Shown here: positions 51,517-60,537 of the stretch, in pieces
How positions within the stretch are numbered: position 1 is the stretch's first letter
How the letters are laid out: the number at the start of each line of letters is the position of its first letter
From: Pantoea sp050157905
GTDB taxonomy: Bacteria; Pseudomonadota; Gammaproteobacteria; Enterobacterales; Enterobacteriaceae
Direction of reading: 5' to 3'
NCBI RefSeq assembly: GCF_050157905.1
Contig: NZ_JBKIWZ010000001.1
Coordinates: forward strand, 2,976,001 to 3,040,000
DNA: 64,000 nucleotides
Notes under the pieces: generated by a model
Database searches by the model: none
What the model saw: the letters and a program-made list of their open reading frames with translations, nothing else
Told to the model about the DNA's origin: nothing
Translations under genes and position numbers: made by a program

Positions 51517-52335
51517 ATGTGGATCATGCTGGCGGCCGCACTGGCCGCACTGCAACCCGCCCGACGGCTGGCGCTGCTGCTGGCCGCGCTCGCCACGCTG
51601 GCGGGGTTTTATTATCAGGTGCTGACGTGGCCGGTTTTGCCGCTGCTGGCCGGAACCGCGGCGCTGGTTGCGCTGCGCCGCTATGACCCGACGCCTTCAT
51701 GGCAACAGATTCTCAGCGAAGCGCTGCTGGTGCTGATCTCGCTGGGATTACTGCTTCATCTCTTTCCCGGCTTTAACAACCCTGTGCAGGTCGATGACAT
51801 CAAAGTGGGCGCGCGAAGTCTGCCGTTCAGTTTCTTCTTCAATTTCGACAAAGCCCTGATCCCCTTTGTGCTGCTGGCCTGCCTGCCGACGCTGTTTCGC
51901 GCCCGGGCCTGCCCGCCGCGTTATCCCTGGGTCGCGGCGCTGGCGCTTATCGCCGCCGTACCGCTTCTGCTCTGCTGCGCCGTGCTACTGGGCGGCCTGG
52001 CGTTTGAGCCACACTTTCCGTCGTGGCTGCCCGCCTTTATGCTGGCGAATCTGTTTTTTGTCTCGCTGGCCGAAGAGGCGCTGTTTCGCGGCTATCTGCA
52101 ACAGCGGCTCAGGGAGGCGCTGGGCGGCCTCCCGGCGCTTGCGATTAGCGCGCTGCTGTTCGGGCTGGTGCATTTCACCGGCGGGATACTGCTGGTGGTT
52201 TTCGCCACGCTGGCGGGCCTGCTGTACAGCCTGGCGTGGCACTGGAGCGGCCGTTTATGGCTGTCGACCGCCCTGCACTTTGCGCTTAATCTCACGCATC
52301 TGCTTTTCTTTACCTACCCGGCACTGCATCACTAA
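51517..52335 (+). CDS. CPBP-family intramembrane metalloprotease
   Basis: 272 residues, about seven or eight membrane segments. The CPBP (Abi) motifs are present: EEALFRGYL near residue 186, FGLVHF about 25 residues later, and a final histidine in ALHFALN. Bacterial members process or modify membrane proteins or assist prenylated-protein-like handling; the substrate is unknown. It starts 7 bases after rlmJ and is probably cotranscribed. Its stop overlaps the convergent rbn stop by 4 bases. Not at this place in E. coli. Confidence 0.85.
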   Translation: MWIMLAAALAALQPARRLALLLAALATLAGFYYQVLTWPVLPLLAGTAALVALRRYDPTPSWQQILSEALLVLISLGLLLHLFPGFNNPVQVDDIKVGARSLPFSFFFNFDKALIPFVLLACLPTLFRARACPPRYPWVAALALIAAVPLLLCCAVLLGGLAFEPHFPSWLPAFMLANLFFVSLAEEALFRGYLQQRLREALGGLPALAISALLFGLVHFTGGILLVVFATLAGLLYSLAWHWSGRLWLSTALHFALNLTHLLFFTYPALHH

Positions 52336-53243
52336 ACCGTGAAGACGGCCAGATCTGAAGCCAGTTCAGTATGGGGAAAAATCGTCTGACACTCCGCCAG
52401 CAGGCGGCTCATGTCTCTGGCCAGATAGCGGGAGCTGAAATGGGTCGCGATCAGCCGTTTTGCTCCGGCGCGTTTAGCCAGTTCGGCGGCCTGCAGGGTC
52501 GTGGAGTGGCCGCGTCCGTTGGCCTTTTCCACCATCGTCGCCTCCAGCGTGGTTTCATGCACCATCAGGTCAACATTCGCCGCCAGTTGCAGCGCGACCC
52601 CGGTGGGGGCGGTGTCGCCAAAAATAGCCAGCTTTTTGCCGGGGGTCGCGGGCCCCAGATAGTCCGCGCCGTTGATTACCCGCCCATCCTCCAGCGTGAC
52701 GCGCTCGCCCTGCTTGAGCTGCTGAAACCACGGCCCGCGCGGCACCCCTTCAGTCTTAAGCCGCTCCGCATCCAGCAGGCCCGGTTTGTCATGCTGTTCA
52801 ATACGGTAGCCATAGCACTCCACCGGATGGTTCAGCGGCCAGGCGCTGATGCGGAACTCCCCGTCATCCAGGGTCCAGCCCGCCTCAATCTCAATAAGGG
52901 TCAGCGGATAGTCGGTGTAGGATCCGCTGATCGACAGCGCCGTCTCCACAAAGGTTTTTAATCCTCTGGGCCCATAAACCGTCATCGGCGTGGTCAGCCC
53001 GGCCATTGACCGGCTGGTCAGCAGGCCCGGCAGCCCGAAAATATGGTCGCCATGCAGGTGAGTAATAAAAATCCTGTCCAGCTTGCCCGGTTTCAGGCCG
53101 GAGCGCATAAACTGTAATTGCGTCCCCTCCCCGCAGTCGAACAGCCAGGTTTCACCGCTCTGCGCGCGGGTAAAAGCAATGGATGTGACGTTACGTTGCA
53201 GGCTGGGAGCACCGCCGCCGGTGCCGAGAAAAGTGAGGTGCAT
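52332..53243 (-). CDS. rbn: Ribonuclease BN / RNase Z (ElaC)
   Basis: 303 residues, metallo-beta-lactamase fold. The zinc motif THLHGDH is at 61-67, and DTAPTG, HETT and the C-terminal HFSSRY supply the other ligands and the ElaC exosite. It matures tRNA 3' ends, acting as endo- or exonuclease. In E. coli elaC lies elsewhere, so its place before gor is a rearrangement. Convergent with the CPBP gene, divergent from gor. Confidence 0.93.
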   Translation of the reverse strand: MHLTFLGTGGGAPSLQRNVTSIAFTRAQSGETWLFDCGEGTQLQFMRSGLKPGKLDRIFITHLHGDHIFGLPGLLTSRSMAGLTTPMTVYGPRGLKTFVETALSISGSYTDYPLTLIEIEAGWTLDDGEFRISAWPLNHPVECYGYRIEQHDKPGLLDAERLKTEGVPRGPWFQQLKQGERVTLEDGRVINGADYLGPATPGKKLAIFGDTAPTGVALQLAANVDLMVHETTLEATMVEKANGRGHSTTLQAAELAKRAGAKRLIATHFSSRYLARDMSRLLAECQTIFPHTELASDLAVFTV

Positions 53244-53370
53244 GGTATGCTTCCCTGTCAGCGATGAAAAAACAGAACCCTATTACAATCATAGGCGCAA
53301 TCTTTGCGTCATTTCGACCCACAGCGTTACACTCAACCCCAATTTTTTATGCAACCGGATGGATACTTCA

Positions 53371-54723
53371 ATGACCCGACATTTCGACTATCTCGCCATT
53401 GGCGGCGGCAGCGGCGGCATCGCCTCAATTAACCGTGCAGCTATGTATGGCCAGAAATGCGCCCTGATTGAAGCGAAAGAGCTGGGCGGCACCTGCGTGA
53501 ACGTAGGTTGCGTGCCGAAAAAGATCATGTGGCACGCCGCGCAAATCGCGGAGGCTATCCATCTCTACGGCCCCGATTATGGCTTCGATACGACGGTGAA
53601 CCGCTTCGACTGGGCCACGCTGGTAAAAAACCGCAGTGCCTATATCGATCGTATCCACAATTCCTATGACAACGTGCTGGGCAAAAATAAAGTCGAAGTG
53701 ATTAAAGGTTTTGCCCGCTTCGTCGATGCGCACAGCGTGGAAGTGAACGGCGAGATTATCACCGCTAACCACATTCTGATCGCTACCGGCGGCCGGCCGG
53801 TTCATCCCTCCATTCCGGGCGCAGAATATGGCATCGATTCCGACGGCTTCTTCGAGCTGGATGCGCTGCCAGCGCGTACGGCGGTGGTCGGCGCGGGCTA
53901 CATTGCGGTCGAACTGGCGGGCGTGGTCAACGCGCTGGGCTCGGAAACCCATCTGTTCGTGCGTAAACATGCGCCGCTGCGCAGCTTCGATCCGCTGCTC
54001 TCCGAAACGCTGGTCGAAGTGATGAACACCGAAGGCCCGGCGCTGCACACCGAAGCCGTGCCGGAATCGGTCACGAAAAACGCGGATGGCAGCCTGACGC
54101 TGCGACTGGAAAACGGCAGCGAATACACCGTGGATTGCCTGGTCTGGGCGATTGGCCGTGAGCCTGAAACGGACAACCTTAATATTCAGGCCGCTGGCGT
54201 GGCGCTGGACGAAAAAGGCTACATCCGCGTGGATAAATTCCAGAACACCAACGTGTCAGGCGTCTACGCGGTGGGCGATAACACCGGTGCGGTCGAGCTG
54301 ACGCCGGTGGCGGTAGCCGCAGGCCGTCGTCTCTCTGAGCGCCTGTTTAACAACAAGCCGGATGAACATCTGGACTACAGCAATGTGCCAACCGTGGTCT
54401 TCAGCCATCCGCCGATTGGCACCGTGGGCCTGACTGAGCCGCAGGCGCGCGAACAGTATGGCGACGATCAGGTCAAAATCTATAAGTCGTCGTTCACTGC
54501 GATGTACAGCGCAGTGACTCAGCATCGCCAGCCGTGCCGCATGAAGCTGGTCTGCGTGGGTGCCGATGAGAAGATTGTCGGGATTCACGGTATCGGCTTC
54601 GGCATGGATGAGATGCTGCAGGGCTTCGCCGTGGCGCTAAAGATGGGCGCGACCAAGAAAGACTTCGACAACACCGTGGCGATTCACCCGACCGCAGCGG
54701 AAGAGTTTGTCACCATGCGCTAA
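53371..54723 (+). CDS. gor: Gor, glutathione reductase
   Basis: 450 residues, same as E. coli. FAD loop GGGSGG at 11-16, redox pair C42/C47 in GGTCVNVGC, the NADPH loop GAGYIAVELAG with the following basic residues in VRKHAPLR, and the active-site histidine in AIHPTAAEE at the C-terminus. It keeps glutathione reduced with NADPH. ATG 53371 gives the standard MTRHFDYLAIGGG start; longer frames reaching back to 53083 overlap rbn and are rejected. Confidence 0.97.
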   Translation: MTRHFDYLAIGGGSGGIASINRAAMYGQKCALIEAKELGGTCVNVGCVPKKIMWHAAQIAEAIHLYGPDYGFDTTVNRFDWATLVKNRSAYIDRIHNSYDNVLGKNKVEVIKGFARFVDAHSVEVNGEIITANHILIATGGRPVHPSIPGAEYGIDSDGFFELDALPARTAVVGAGYIAVELAGVVNALGSETHLFVRKHAPLRSFDPLLSETLVEVMNTEGPALHTEAVPESVTKNADGSLTLRLENGSEYTVDCLVWAIGREPETDNLNIQAAGVALDEKGYIRVDKFQNTNVSGVYAVGDNTGAVELTPVAVAAGRRLSERLFNNKPDEHLDYSNVPTVVFSHPPIGTVGLTEPQAREQYGDDQVKIYKSSFTAMYSAVTQHRQPCRMKLVCVGADEKIVGIHGIGFGMDEMLQGFAVALKMGATKKDFDNTVAIHPTAAEEFVTMR

Positions 54724-54745
54724 GCCGCACGGGCTTCAGCAGCAG

Positions 54746-54775
54746 AACAGGCGACCCCGGTCGCCTGTTTTTTTA
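54746..54775 (+). terminator. Terminator after gor
   Basis: Perfect 11-bp stem AACAGGCGACC / GGTCGCCTGTT followed by six T. Confidence 0.93.
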
Positions 54776-54832
54776 TCTCTCTGCAGCCGGACGGCCCCCT
54801 GACCGGGCGGCAACGCGCCATATCAGTGCAAC

Positions 54833-55729
54833 TCAGCCGACCCGATCCAGCCAGCGGACATAAGCCTGATCCCATAATGCCGCTGGCGTTCCCGCTTTAC
54901 CCAGCCCAAATCCATGCCCGCCTTTACTGATCTGAATCAGCTCAACCGGTACGCGATTACGGCGACAGGTGTCGCGCATCAGTTCGGTATTAAAGGGATT
55001 GGAGGTGTGATCATCCTCGGCCTGGGCCAGAAACGTTGGCGGATAGTGCCGGGTCACAAAGTTCTGTACCGACCAGTTCGCCTCATCCTGCGGTGTGGCA
55101 TTTTTGCCGACCATCATCAGATGAGTATTGGTGTGCTGATAAGGAGCTTCAAGGGTAATCACCGGATAGATCAGCCCGACGCTGTCGACGCCAGGCACGA
55201 CCTCATCCAGCGCGTCGATGGCGGGGTAAGATGCAAAGTCCGGCCGCGCCGCCGCCAGCCCCAGCAGGTGGCCGCCTGCCGAAAAGCCCAGCACATGCAC
55301 CTTGCGTTCGAAGGATCGCACCAGCCGGATAGCGCGCTGCGCATCCTGCAGCGGTGCCAGCCGGCCCGCCTGCCACTTCTCATGCGGCAGGCGATAGCTG
55401 AGCACATAGGCGGTGTAGCCACTGGCGTTGAGCCAGCGCGCCACTGGCCAGGCTTCGCGCCCCATGCCGATCCAGCGATAGCCGCCGCCTGCGGCGATTA
55501 ACACCGCTTCGCCATTGGGATTCTCAGGCTTGAAACGCTGAATCGCCGGGCTGACGATATTGGACCATGAACCGGTGCTGTTAATCCGTAGCTGGCCCGA
55601 TGGGCCACCGCCGCCGGGCGGTTCATCCGGCCAGAGGGGGATAATGTCATCGCGGGCAAACAGTTTGCCGGTGGTCATGGAGAGCCCAAGCGCTCCCGTG
55701 CCGAGAATAAAGCGTCGACGCGTAATCAT
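54833..55729 (-). CDS. Putative Tat-exported alpha/beta hydrolase (lipase/esterase)
   Basis: 298 residues from the ATG at 55727-55729, AGG six bases upstream. The N-terminus MITRRRFILGTGALGLS is a twin-arginine signal (R-R-x-F). The nucleophile elbow is GFSAGG, HTSNPFNTE supplies the acid region and GGHGFG the histidine: the layout of BD-FAE-type or xylanase/esterase-related hydrolases. A periplasmic carbohydrate or aryl esterase is likely; the substrate is unknown. Convergent with gor. Confidence 0.82.
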   Translation of the reverse strand: MITRRRFILGTGALGLSMTTGKLFARDDIIPLWPDEPPGGGGPSGQLRINSTGSWSNIVSPAIQRFKPENPNGEAVLIAAGGGYRWIGMGREAWPVARWLNASGYTAYVLSYRLPHEKWQAGRLAPLQDAQRAIRLVRSFERKVHVLGFSAGGHLLGLAAARPDFASYPAIDALDEVVPGVDSVGLIYPVITLEAPYQHTNTHLMMVGKNATPQDEANWSVQNFVTRHYPPTFLAQAEDDHTSNPFNTELMRDTCRRNRVPVELIQISKGGHGFGLGKAGTPAALWDQAYVRWLDRVG

Positions 55730-55852
55730 AATGCCTGTTAAGTGATGCCAGAGTAATAAGCCAGCCGTTGCGGCGGGCTGAAGGAGAATCAACAGATGCA
55801 AGGCGGATGCCATGGCTGGCGATTATGTACGCAATGGCCTCTGAAAAGCCAT

Positions 55853-55883
55853 AAAAAAACGCGCCCGGCAGGCGCGTTTTTTT
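55853..55883. terminator. Bidirectional terminator
   Basis: Stem AAAAAAACGCGCC / GGCGCGTTTTTTT with a 5-base loop. It serves the minus-strand small periplasmic gene. Confidence 0.9.
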
Positions 55884-55899
55884 ATCTCATGCCGCGCGG

Positions 55900-56244
55900 T
55901 TAATCTTCCTGCTGAAACTGCGCCATGACCGCCTGTTCACACTGCTGTTCATTGACGCGCAGTTTGGCGCGCTCGTCATCACCCAGCTGCAGCCAGGCGC
56001 TGGCGACTTCCCGCGCGGATTCTTCATCAAATTCAGGCGGGTTCATCGCCGACGGCGACTGACTGCCGGCCACAGCCGACTTCATCTGTTCGACATAGTG
56101 GTCCGCCGTCGCCACCTTTTTTTCACCGCTGACGAGGTGGCATAACTGGCTGGCATAGACATTCTGTTCTGTGTCAGCGTCGTCTGCTGCCAGCGCGCTG
56201 CCGGAAGCAAGGATGCTCAGCAGCACTATCTGAGTCACTTTCAT
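55900..56244 (-). CDS. Small periplasmic protein, unrecognised
   Basis: 114 residues with a clear signal peptide (MKVTQIVLLSILASGSALA). The mature part is about 95 residues, acidic and mainly helical, with two cysteines (QLCHLV and QQCEQA) that could pair. No family recognised; size and charge recall small stress chaperones such as HdeB, but the sequence does not match. It lies 24 bases after the antiporter gene in the same direction, so cotranscription is possible. AGGAG precedes the start. Confidence 0.75.
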   Translation of the reverse strand: MKVTQIVLLSILASGSALAADDADTEQNVYASQLCHLVSGEKKVATADHYVEQMKSAVAGSQSPSAMNPPEFDEESAREVASAWLQLGDDERAKLRVNEQQCEQAVMAQFQQED

Positions 56245-56268
56245 TTTTTTAACTCCTGTTATTGCGGG

Positions 56269-57615
56269 TTAAACCTTGTGCTGACGGGCTTCAATACGCT
56301 TCTGACGCCAGTTCAGCAGCGGCGTGACGGTGGTGCCGTGGATAACCACGCTGCAGACCACCAGTGTTAACGCCATGTTCGTCATGATTTCCATCTGGGA
56401 GCCTTCCATGCCGTGCGTCCAGGCGTAGGCGATGTAGTTCAGACTGCCTATCCCCCGGATGCCCAGCCAGCCAACCAGCAGACGCTGCCCCAGCGGCAGT
56501 CCGGCGCGCAGCGTCACCAGCCACACAGCCAGCGGCCGCACTACCACGAACAGCGCCAGCCCGAGCAGCACGCCGTAGATATTCCAGTGCTGCGCCAGCG
56601 TGACGCCGAGCACTACCATCATGCCAGCCGCCAGCAGACGCTCAATAGTATCGCCAAAAGAGAGGGCGTCGCCTACTACAAACCCAATCGATTTCACCAT
56701 ATTGCTGTTGCCCTGATTCGCCAGCCGTATGTTGGGATTGACCAGCGCCTCAGCGGGGAGCACCCGCTCGTCGTCAGAGAGATCGTCGGGCTGATGACGC
56801 CGGAAAACGCCCAGCTCTGCCCGGCGCAGCCCCAGCCCGGCGGCAAAGGCGGCCAGGAAACCCGAGGCGCCCAGCCACTCCACCAGCGAATAGCTGAGTG
56901 CTATCAGCGCCAGCGCCAGAAAATCGTTGGGCGCGACGTCACCATTGGCATTGCGCAGGCGGGTTGCCAGCACCCCAATCAACTGTCCCAGCACAAAGCC
57001 AATGATCAGCCCGCCACCGATTGCCCAGACCACCTCAACAGCGCCCCAGTGCGCCAGCATCGCGCCGCTCAGATGCTCGCCATTAAACAGCAGCAGAGCC
57101 AGCATCAGCAGCGGCAGCGCGGAGCCATCATTCATACCCGCCTCGCTGGAGATCGCCACCCGCAGCGAATCATCATCCTGCGCATCATTCACCGAGATCA
57201 GGCTCGCCAGCACCGGATCGGTGGGCGCGACAATCGCCCCAAACGCCAGCGCAACCGGCCACGTTAATCCCACTATGTAGTGCGCCAGCAGGGTCATCGC
57301 CGCCACCGTCAGCAACATAGCGGGAAACGCCAGCTTCAGCCCGGTGTGCCAGCAATGATTCTGTAGCGGCAGGCGCAGCTTCAGGCCGGTGATGAACAGT
57401 GAGGCGGCCATGGTGATCTCGGTGATGTGCACCACGGCTTCAGAATGGGTGACGATATCGATATGGATAAGATCGAAGCCCCACGGGCCGCAGAGTATCC
57501 CGGCGATAAGAAACAGGCCAAATGAGGTCACGGGTCCCCGGTGAATCCAACCGGAAGCCAGTGACATCAGCAGCAGAAGGCCGCCCGTCGCTGCTGTCCA
57601 GGCTAAAAAGTTCAT
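56269..57615 (-). CDS. CPA1-type sodium(potassium)/proton antiporter
   Basis: 448 residues, about twelve membrane segments. The family motifs VAPTDPVLASL and SEAGMNDGSALPLL, containing the ion-binding Asp and Asn-Asp, and GIRGIGSLNYIAYA in the C-terminal half identify a CPA1 cation/proton antiporter. Substrate (Na, K or other) cannot be told from sequence. GGAG precedes the ATG. It is the first of two genes with the small periplasmic protein. Confidence 0.87.
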   Translation of the reverse strand: MNFLAWTAATGGLLLLMSLASGWIHRGPVTSFGLFLIAGILCGPWGFDLIHIDIVTHSEAVVHITEITMAASLFITGLKLRLPLQNHCWHTGLKLAFPAMLLTVAAMTLLAHYIVGLTWPVALAFGAIVAPTDPVLASLISVNDAQDDDSLRVAISSEAGMNDGSALPLLMLALLLFNGEHLSGAMLAHWGAVEVVWAIGGGLIIGFVLGQLIGVLATRLRNANGDVAPNDFLALALIALSYSLVEWLGASGFLAAFAAGLGLRRAELGVFRRHQPDDLSDDERVLPAEALVNPNIRLANQGNSNMVKSIGFVVGDALSFGDTIERLLAAGMMVVLGVTLAQHWNIYGVLLGLALFVVVRPLAVWLVTLRAGLPLGQRLLVGWLGIRGIGSLNYIAYAWTHGMEGSQMEIMTNMALTLVVCSVVIHGTTVTPLLNWRQKRIEARQHKV

Positions 57616-57677
57616 AACACTCCAGATTATTTCGGGTTTATGAATAAGCCTGGCACATTTTTTGACGGGCGAGACAA

Positions 57678-58880
57678 TCAGTTTTTCAGGTGTCGGCTGG
57701 CGAAACGCACGGCCAGGCTGGCGGCACCGGCCAGGGTCGCAAGCATCACCACCCCATTCCAGCCCCAGTGCGCCAGCGCCAGACTGCCCAGTGCGGCACC
57801 GCTGGCCATCCCGATGAACACAACGGTAAACAGCAGTGCGTTAAGGCGGCTGCGTGCTTCGGGCGCCAGACCATAAACCAGCGTCTGATGCGCCACCAGC
57901 GTGGTCTGCACCCCTAAATCAAAGCCGATAGCCGACAGGACGATCAGCGCCAGCTGGGCCGGTACCGGCAGCAGCGGCAGCAGAAACATCAGCGCAAAAG
58001 AGAGCGTTACCAGCCCTGCGCCCACCAGCGTCACCCGCGCCGGGCCGATACGGTCAGCGAAACTGCCTGCCAGTGGTGCCGCCATCGCCCCCGCCGCACC
58101 CGCCAGGCCAAAGGCCCCGGCGATGGCACTGTCGAGATGAAAACGGTCGCTGAGCATCAACGCCAGCGTCGACCAGAAGGCGCTGAAGGCGACGGACAGC
58201 AGTCCCTGCGCCAGCGCGGCCCGGCGCAGCGTCTGATGGTGACGCCAGAGGTGCACCAGCGACAGCAGCAGACGCGGATAGCTCACCTGCGTGCCCGGCG
58301 CGAAGCGTGGCAACACCCGCCACAGCGTCAGCGTGATCACCAGCACCGATAGCGCGGCAAGCATATAAAGGGTGCGCCAGCCGAAATATTCCGCCACGAC
58401 TCCACTGACGACCCGCGACAGCAGGATCCCGACCAGCAGCCCGGTCATTACCGTGCCGACCGTTTTACCCCGGCTGCGTTCCGGTGCCAGCGCCGCCGAC
58501 GCGGGCACGATATCCTGCGCCACGGTGGCGGTCAGGCCCGTGACAAAGCTGGCGATCAGCAGCGCGCTGAGTCCACCGGAGAAGCCACACAGCAGCAGCG
58601 CCGCCACCAGCAGTAACCCCTTGATAAAGATGATGGTCCGGCGGTCATGGCGGTCGCCCAGCGGTGCCAGCAGCAGAATGCCCAGCGCATAGCCCGCCTG
58701 GGTCAGCATCGGCACCATGCCCACTGCGCCGATGCCCGCATTAAACTGCCGGCTGATAATCTCCAGCATCGGCTGGCTGTAGTAGATCGACGCGACGCTG
58801 AGTCCGGCCCCGGCGGCCAGCGTAAATACCAGCGGCGTGGCGAGCGGTTCGTTGTGAGAGTGGATCGGTATTGCTGGCAT
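57678..58880 (-). CDS. MFS efflux transporter (DHA1-like)
   Basis: 400 residues, twelve membrane segments. MFS motif A appears as GDRHDRR, and the central part includes ATVAQDIVPASAALAPERSRGKTVG. It resembles small-molecule or drug-efflux MFS proteins such as the YgaY/YnfM groups. Divergent from a LysR-type gene with a 94-base gap, so LysR control is likely. GAGGAA precedes the start. Confidence 0.83.
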   Translation of the reverse strand: MPAIPIHSHNEPLATPLVFTLAAGAGLSVASIYYSQPMLEIISRQFNAGIGAVGMVPMLTQAGYALGILLLAPLGDRHDRRTIIFIKGLLLVAALLLCGFSGGLSALLIASFVTGLTATVAQDIVPASAALAPERSRGKTVGTVMTGLLVGILLSRVVSGVVAEYFGWRTLYMLAALSVLVITLTLWRVLPRFAPGTQVSYPRLLLSLVHLWRHHQTLRRAALAQGLLSVAFSAFWSTLALMLSDRFHLDSAIAGAFGLAGAAGAMAAPLAGSFADRIGPARVTLVGAGLVTLSFALMFLLPLLPVPAQLALIVLSAIGFDLGVQTTLVAHQTLVYGLAPEARSRLNALLFTVVFIGMASGAALGSLALAHWGWNGVVMLATLAGAASLAVRFASRHLKN

Positions 58881-58974
58881 GGTTTTGTTCCTCGCTGTTT
58901 TGTGCCGCCATTACAGCGCATTGCGTTTATACGCGGTAGACTGATATCAGGCAAAACCGTTATGCGTGGAACGT

Positions 58975-59924
58975 ATGAACAACCCCAACAGCAGCGATCG
59001 TATTGACCTGATGCAGACTTTTATCCGTATCGTCGAGAGCGGCAGCTTATCCGCCGCCGCCGTTCAGCTCGGCACCACCCAACCGACGGTCAGCCGTCGG
59101 CTGCAATCTCTGGAGCAGCGGCTCGGCCTGAAGCTCATTCTGCGCACCACCCATGCCCTGAAGCTCACCGATGATGGCGAACGCTGCTATGCGCAGGCCC
59201 GGGAGCTGCTGGCGACCTGGCATGCGCTGGAGGATGCGCTGACCGGTGCCAGTGCCGATCCGGTGGGGACGCTGCGGGTGCGCGCCCCGCATGCCTTTGG
59301 TCAGGATCAGCTCATCGCCCCGCTGGTCGACTATCTGAACCGCTATCCCCGGCTCAATATTGAGTGGATGCTGAATGACCGGACGCCTGATTTCATCGCG
59401 GAGAACGTTGACTGCGCGATTCAGGTCGGCGCACCCACCGATCCCTCTGTCGTCGCCGTTCTGCTGGCCGAAGTGCCGCGCATTGTGGTGGCGGCTCCGG
59501 CGCTGCTGGCCCGACAGCCGCCGGTTGAACAGGTCGGACAGCTGCGCGACCTACCCTGGCTGGCGCTGACCAGTTTTTACCGTAATGAGGTGGCGCTGCA
59601 GAAGATTGATGACGGTCAGCCGGTGAACCTGCCGATCACACCGCGGCTCGCCAGTGACAGTCTCTATGCCGTGCGGAAAGCGGCGCTGGCGGGCATGGGT
59701 GCGGCGATTGTCTCCTCCTGGGCGGTACAGGAGGACCTGGCCGCGGGCAGCCTGGTGCAGCTGGTGCCCGCCTGGCAGGCTCCCCCCTGCCGGTGTGGCT
59801 GACCTACCCCTGGGCGAGTTACTATCCGGCCCGGCTGCAACACTTTTTTGCCATGATCAAAGAGGTCATGCCGCAGCTGGCTGGCACGCGTCCGGCCTCG
59901 CCGCGCGTTCAGCCCGTAGGATAA
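58975..59924 (+). pseudogene. LysR-family regulator with a one-base frameshift near the 3' end
   Basis: The first frame (58975-59802) gives a winged HTH (IRIVESGSLSAAAVQLGTTQPTVSRRLQSLEQRLG) and most of a substrate-binding domain, but stops early after QAPPCRCG. Adding one C to the run of six C at 59782-59787 restores APPLPVWLTYPWASYYPARL and a normal end at 59924, for 316 residues. The lost part is the last 40 or so residues. It may be a sequencing error or a real mutation; the run of C makes either easy. Divergent from the MFS gene, its probable target. Confidence 0.8.
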
Positions 59925-59985
59925 TCAAAAAACAGTGAGAAGCAGATAAAACAGGCGCCCGCGTCAGCGGGCTACCAGAGAGAGG

Positions 59986-60483
59986 TTACTTTTTTTCACT
60001 ACGCGACAGCTTGTCCAGCCAGCCCATCACAAAGGCGGAAAGCACAAAAGTCAGGTGGATAATCACGTACCACATCAGCTTGCCGTTATCGACATTGCGC
60101 GCTTCCATAAACACCCGCAGCAGGTGAATCGAGGAGATGGCGACGATAGAGGCGGCCACTTTGTTCTTCAGCGAGCCGGAGTCCATTTTTCCCAGCCAGC
60201 TCAGCTTCTCTTTATCTTCGTCGATATCAAGCTTAGAGATGAAGTTCTCATAGCCTGAGAGCATCACCATCACCAGCAGGCCACCGACCAGCGTCATATC
60301 CACCAGTGACAGCAGCAACAGGATCAGATCGTTTTCCGCAATGCTGAAAATGTTGGGCAGCAGGTGAAAAATTTCCTGGAAAAATTTAATGGTCAGCGCC
60401 AGCAATCCCAGCGAAAGTCCAATGTAAACCGGAGCCAGCAGCCAGCGCGATGCATACATCAGGTTTTCGGTAAAACGTTCCAT
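59986..60483 (-). CDS. yqhA: YqhA, UPF0114 membrane protein
   Basis: 165 residues from the ATG at 60481-60483 (MERFTENLMYASRWLLAPVYIG). Three or four membrane segments; SLVDMTLVGGLLVMVMLSGYENF and LKNKVAASIVAISSIHLLRVFM are UPF0114 signatures. Function is unknown. It lies directly after kdpD, where kdpE would be expected. Confidence 0.92.
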   Translation of the reverse strand: MERFTENLMYASRWLLAPVYIGLSLGLLALTIKFFQEIFHLLPNIFSIAENDLILLLLSLVDMTLVGGLLVMVMLSGYENFISKLDIDEDKEKLSWLGKMDSGSLKNKVAASIVAISSIHLLRVFMEARNVDNGKLMWYVIIHLTFVLSAFVMGWLDKLSRSEKK

Positions 60484-60537
60484 ACAATCCCACACGTAAT
60501 CAGACAGGTCCGGGAGTATAACCGATTCACTGTGAAG

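Noticed and set aside
53083..53370. A longer start for gor
   Set aside because: It would overlap the divergent rbn gene and add about 96 residues that no glutathione reductase has; ATG 53371 gives the standard N-terminus.
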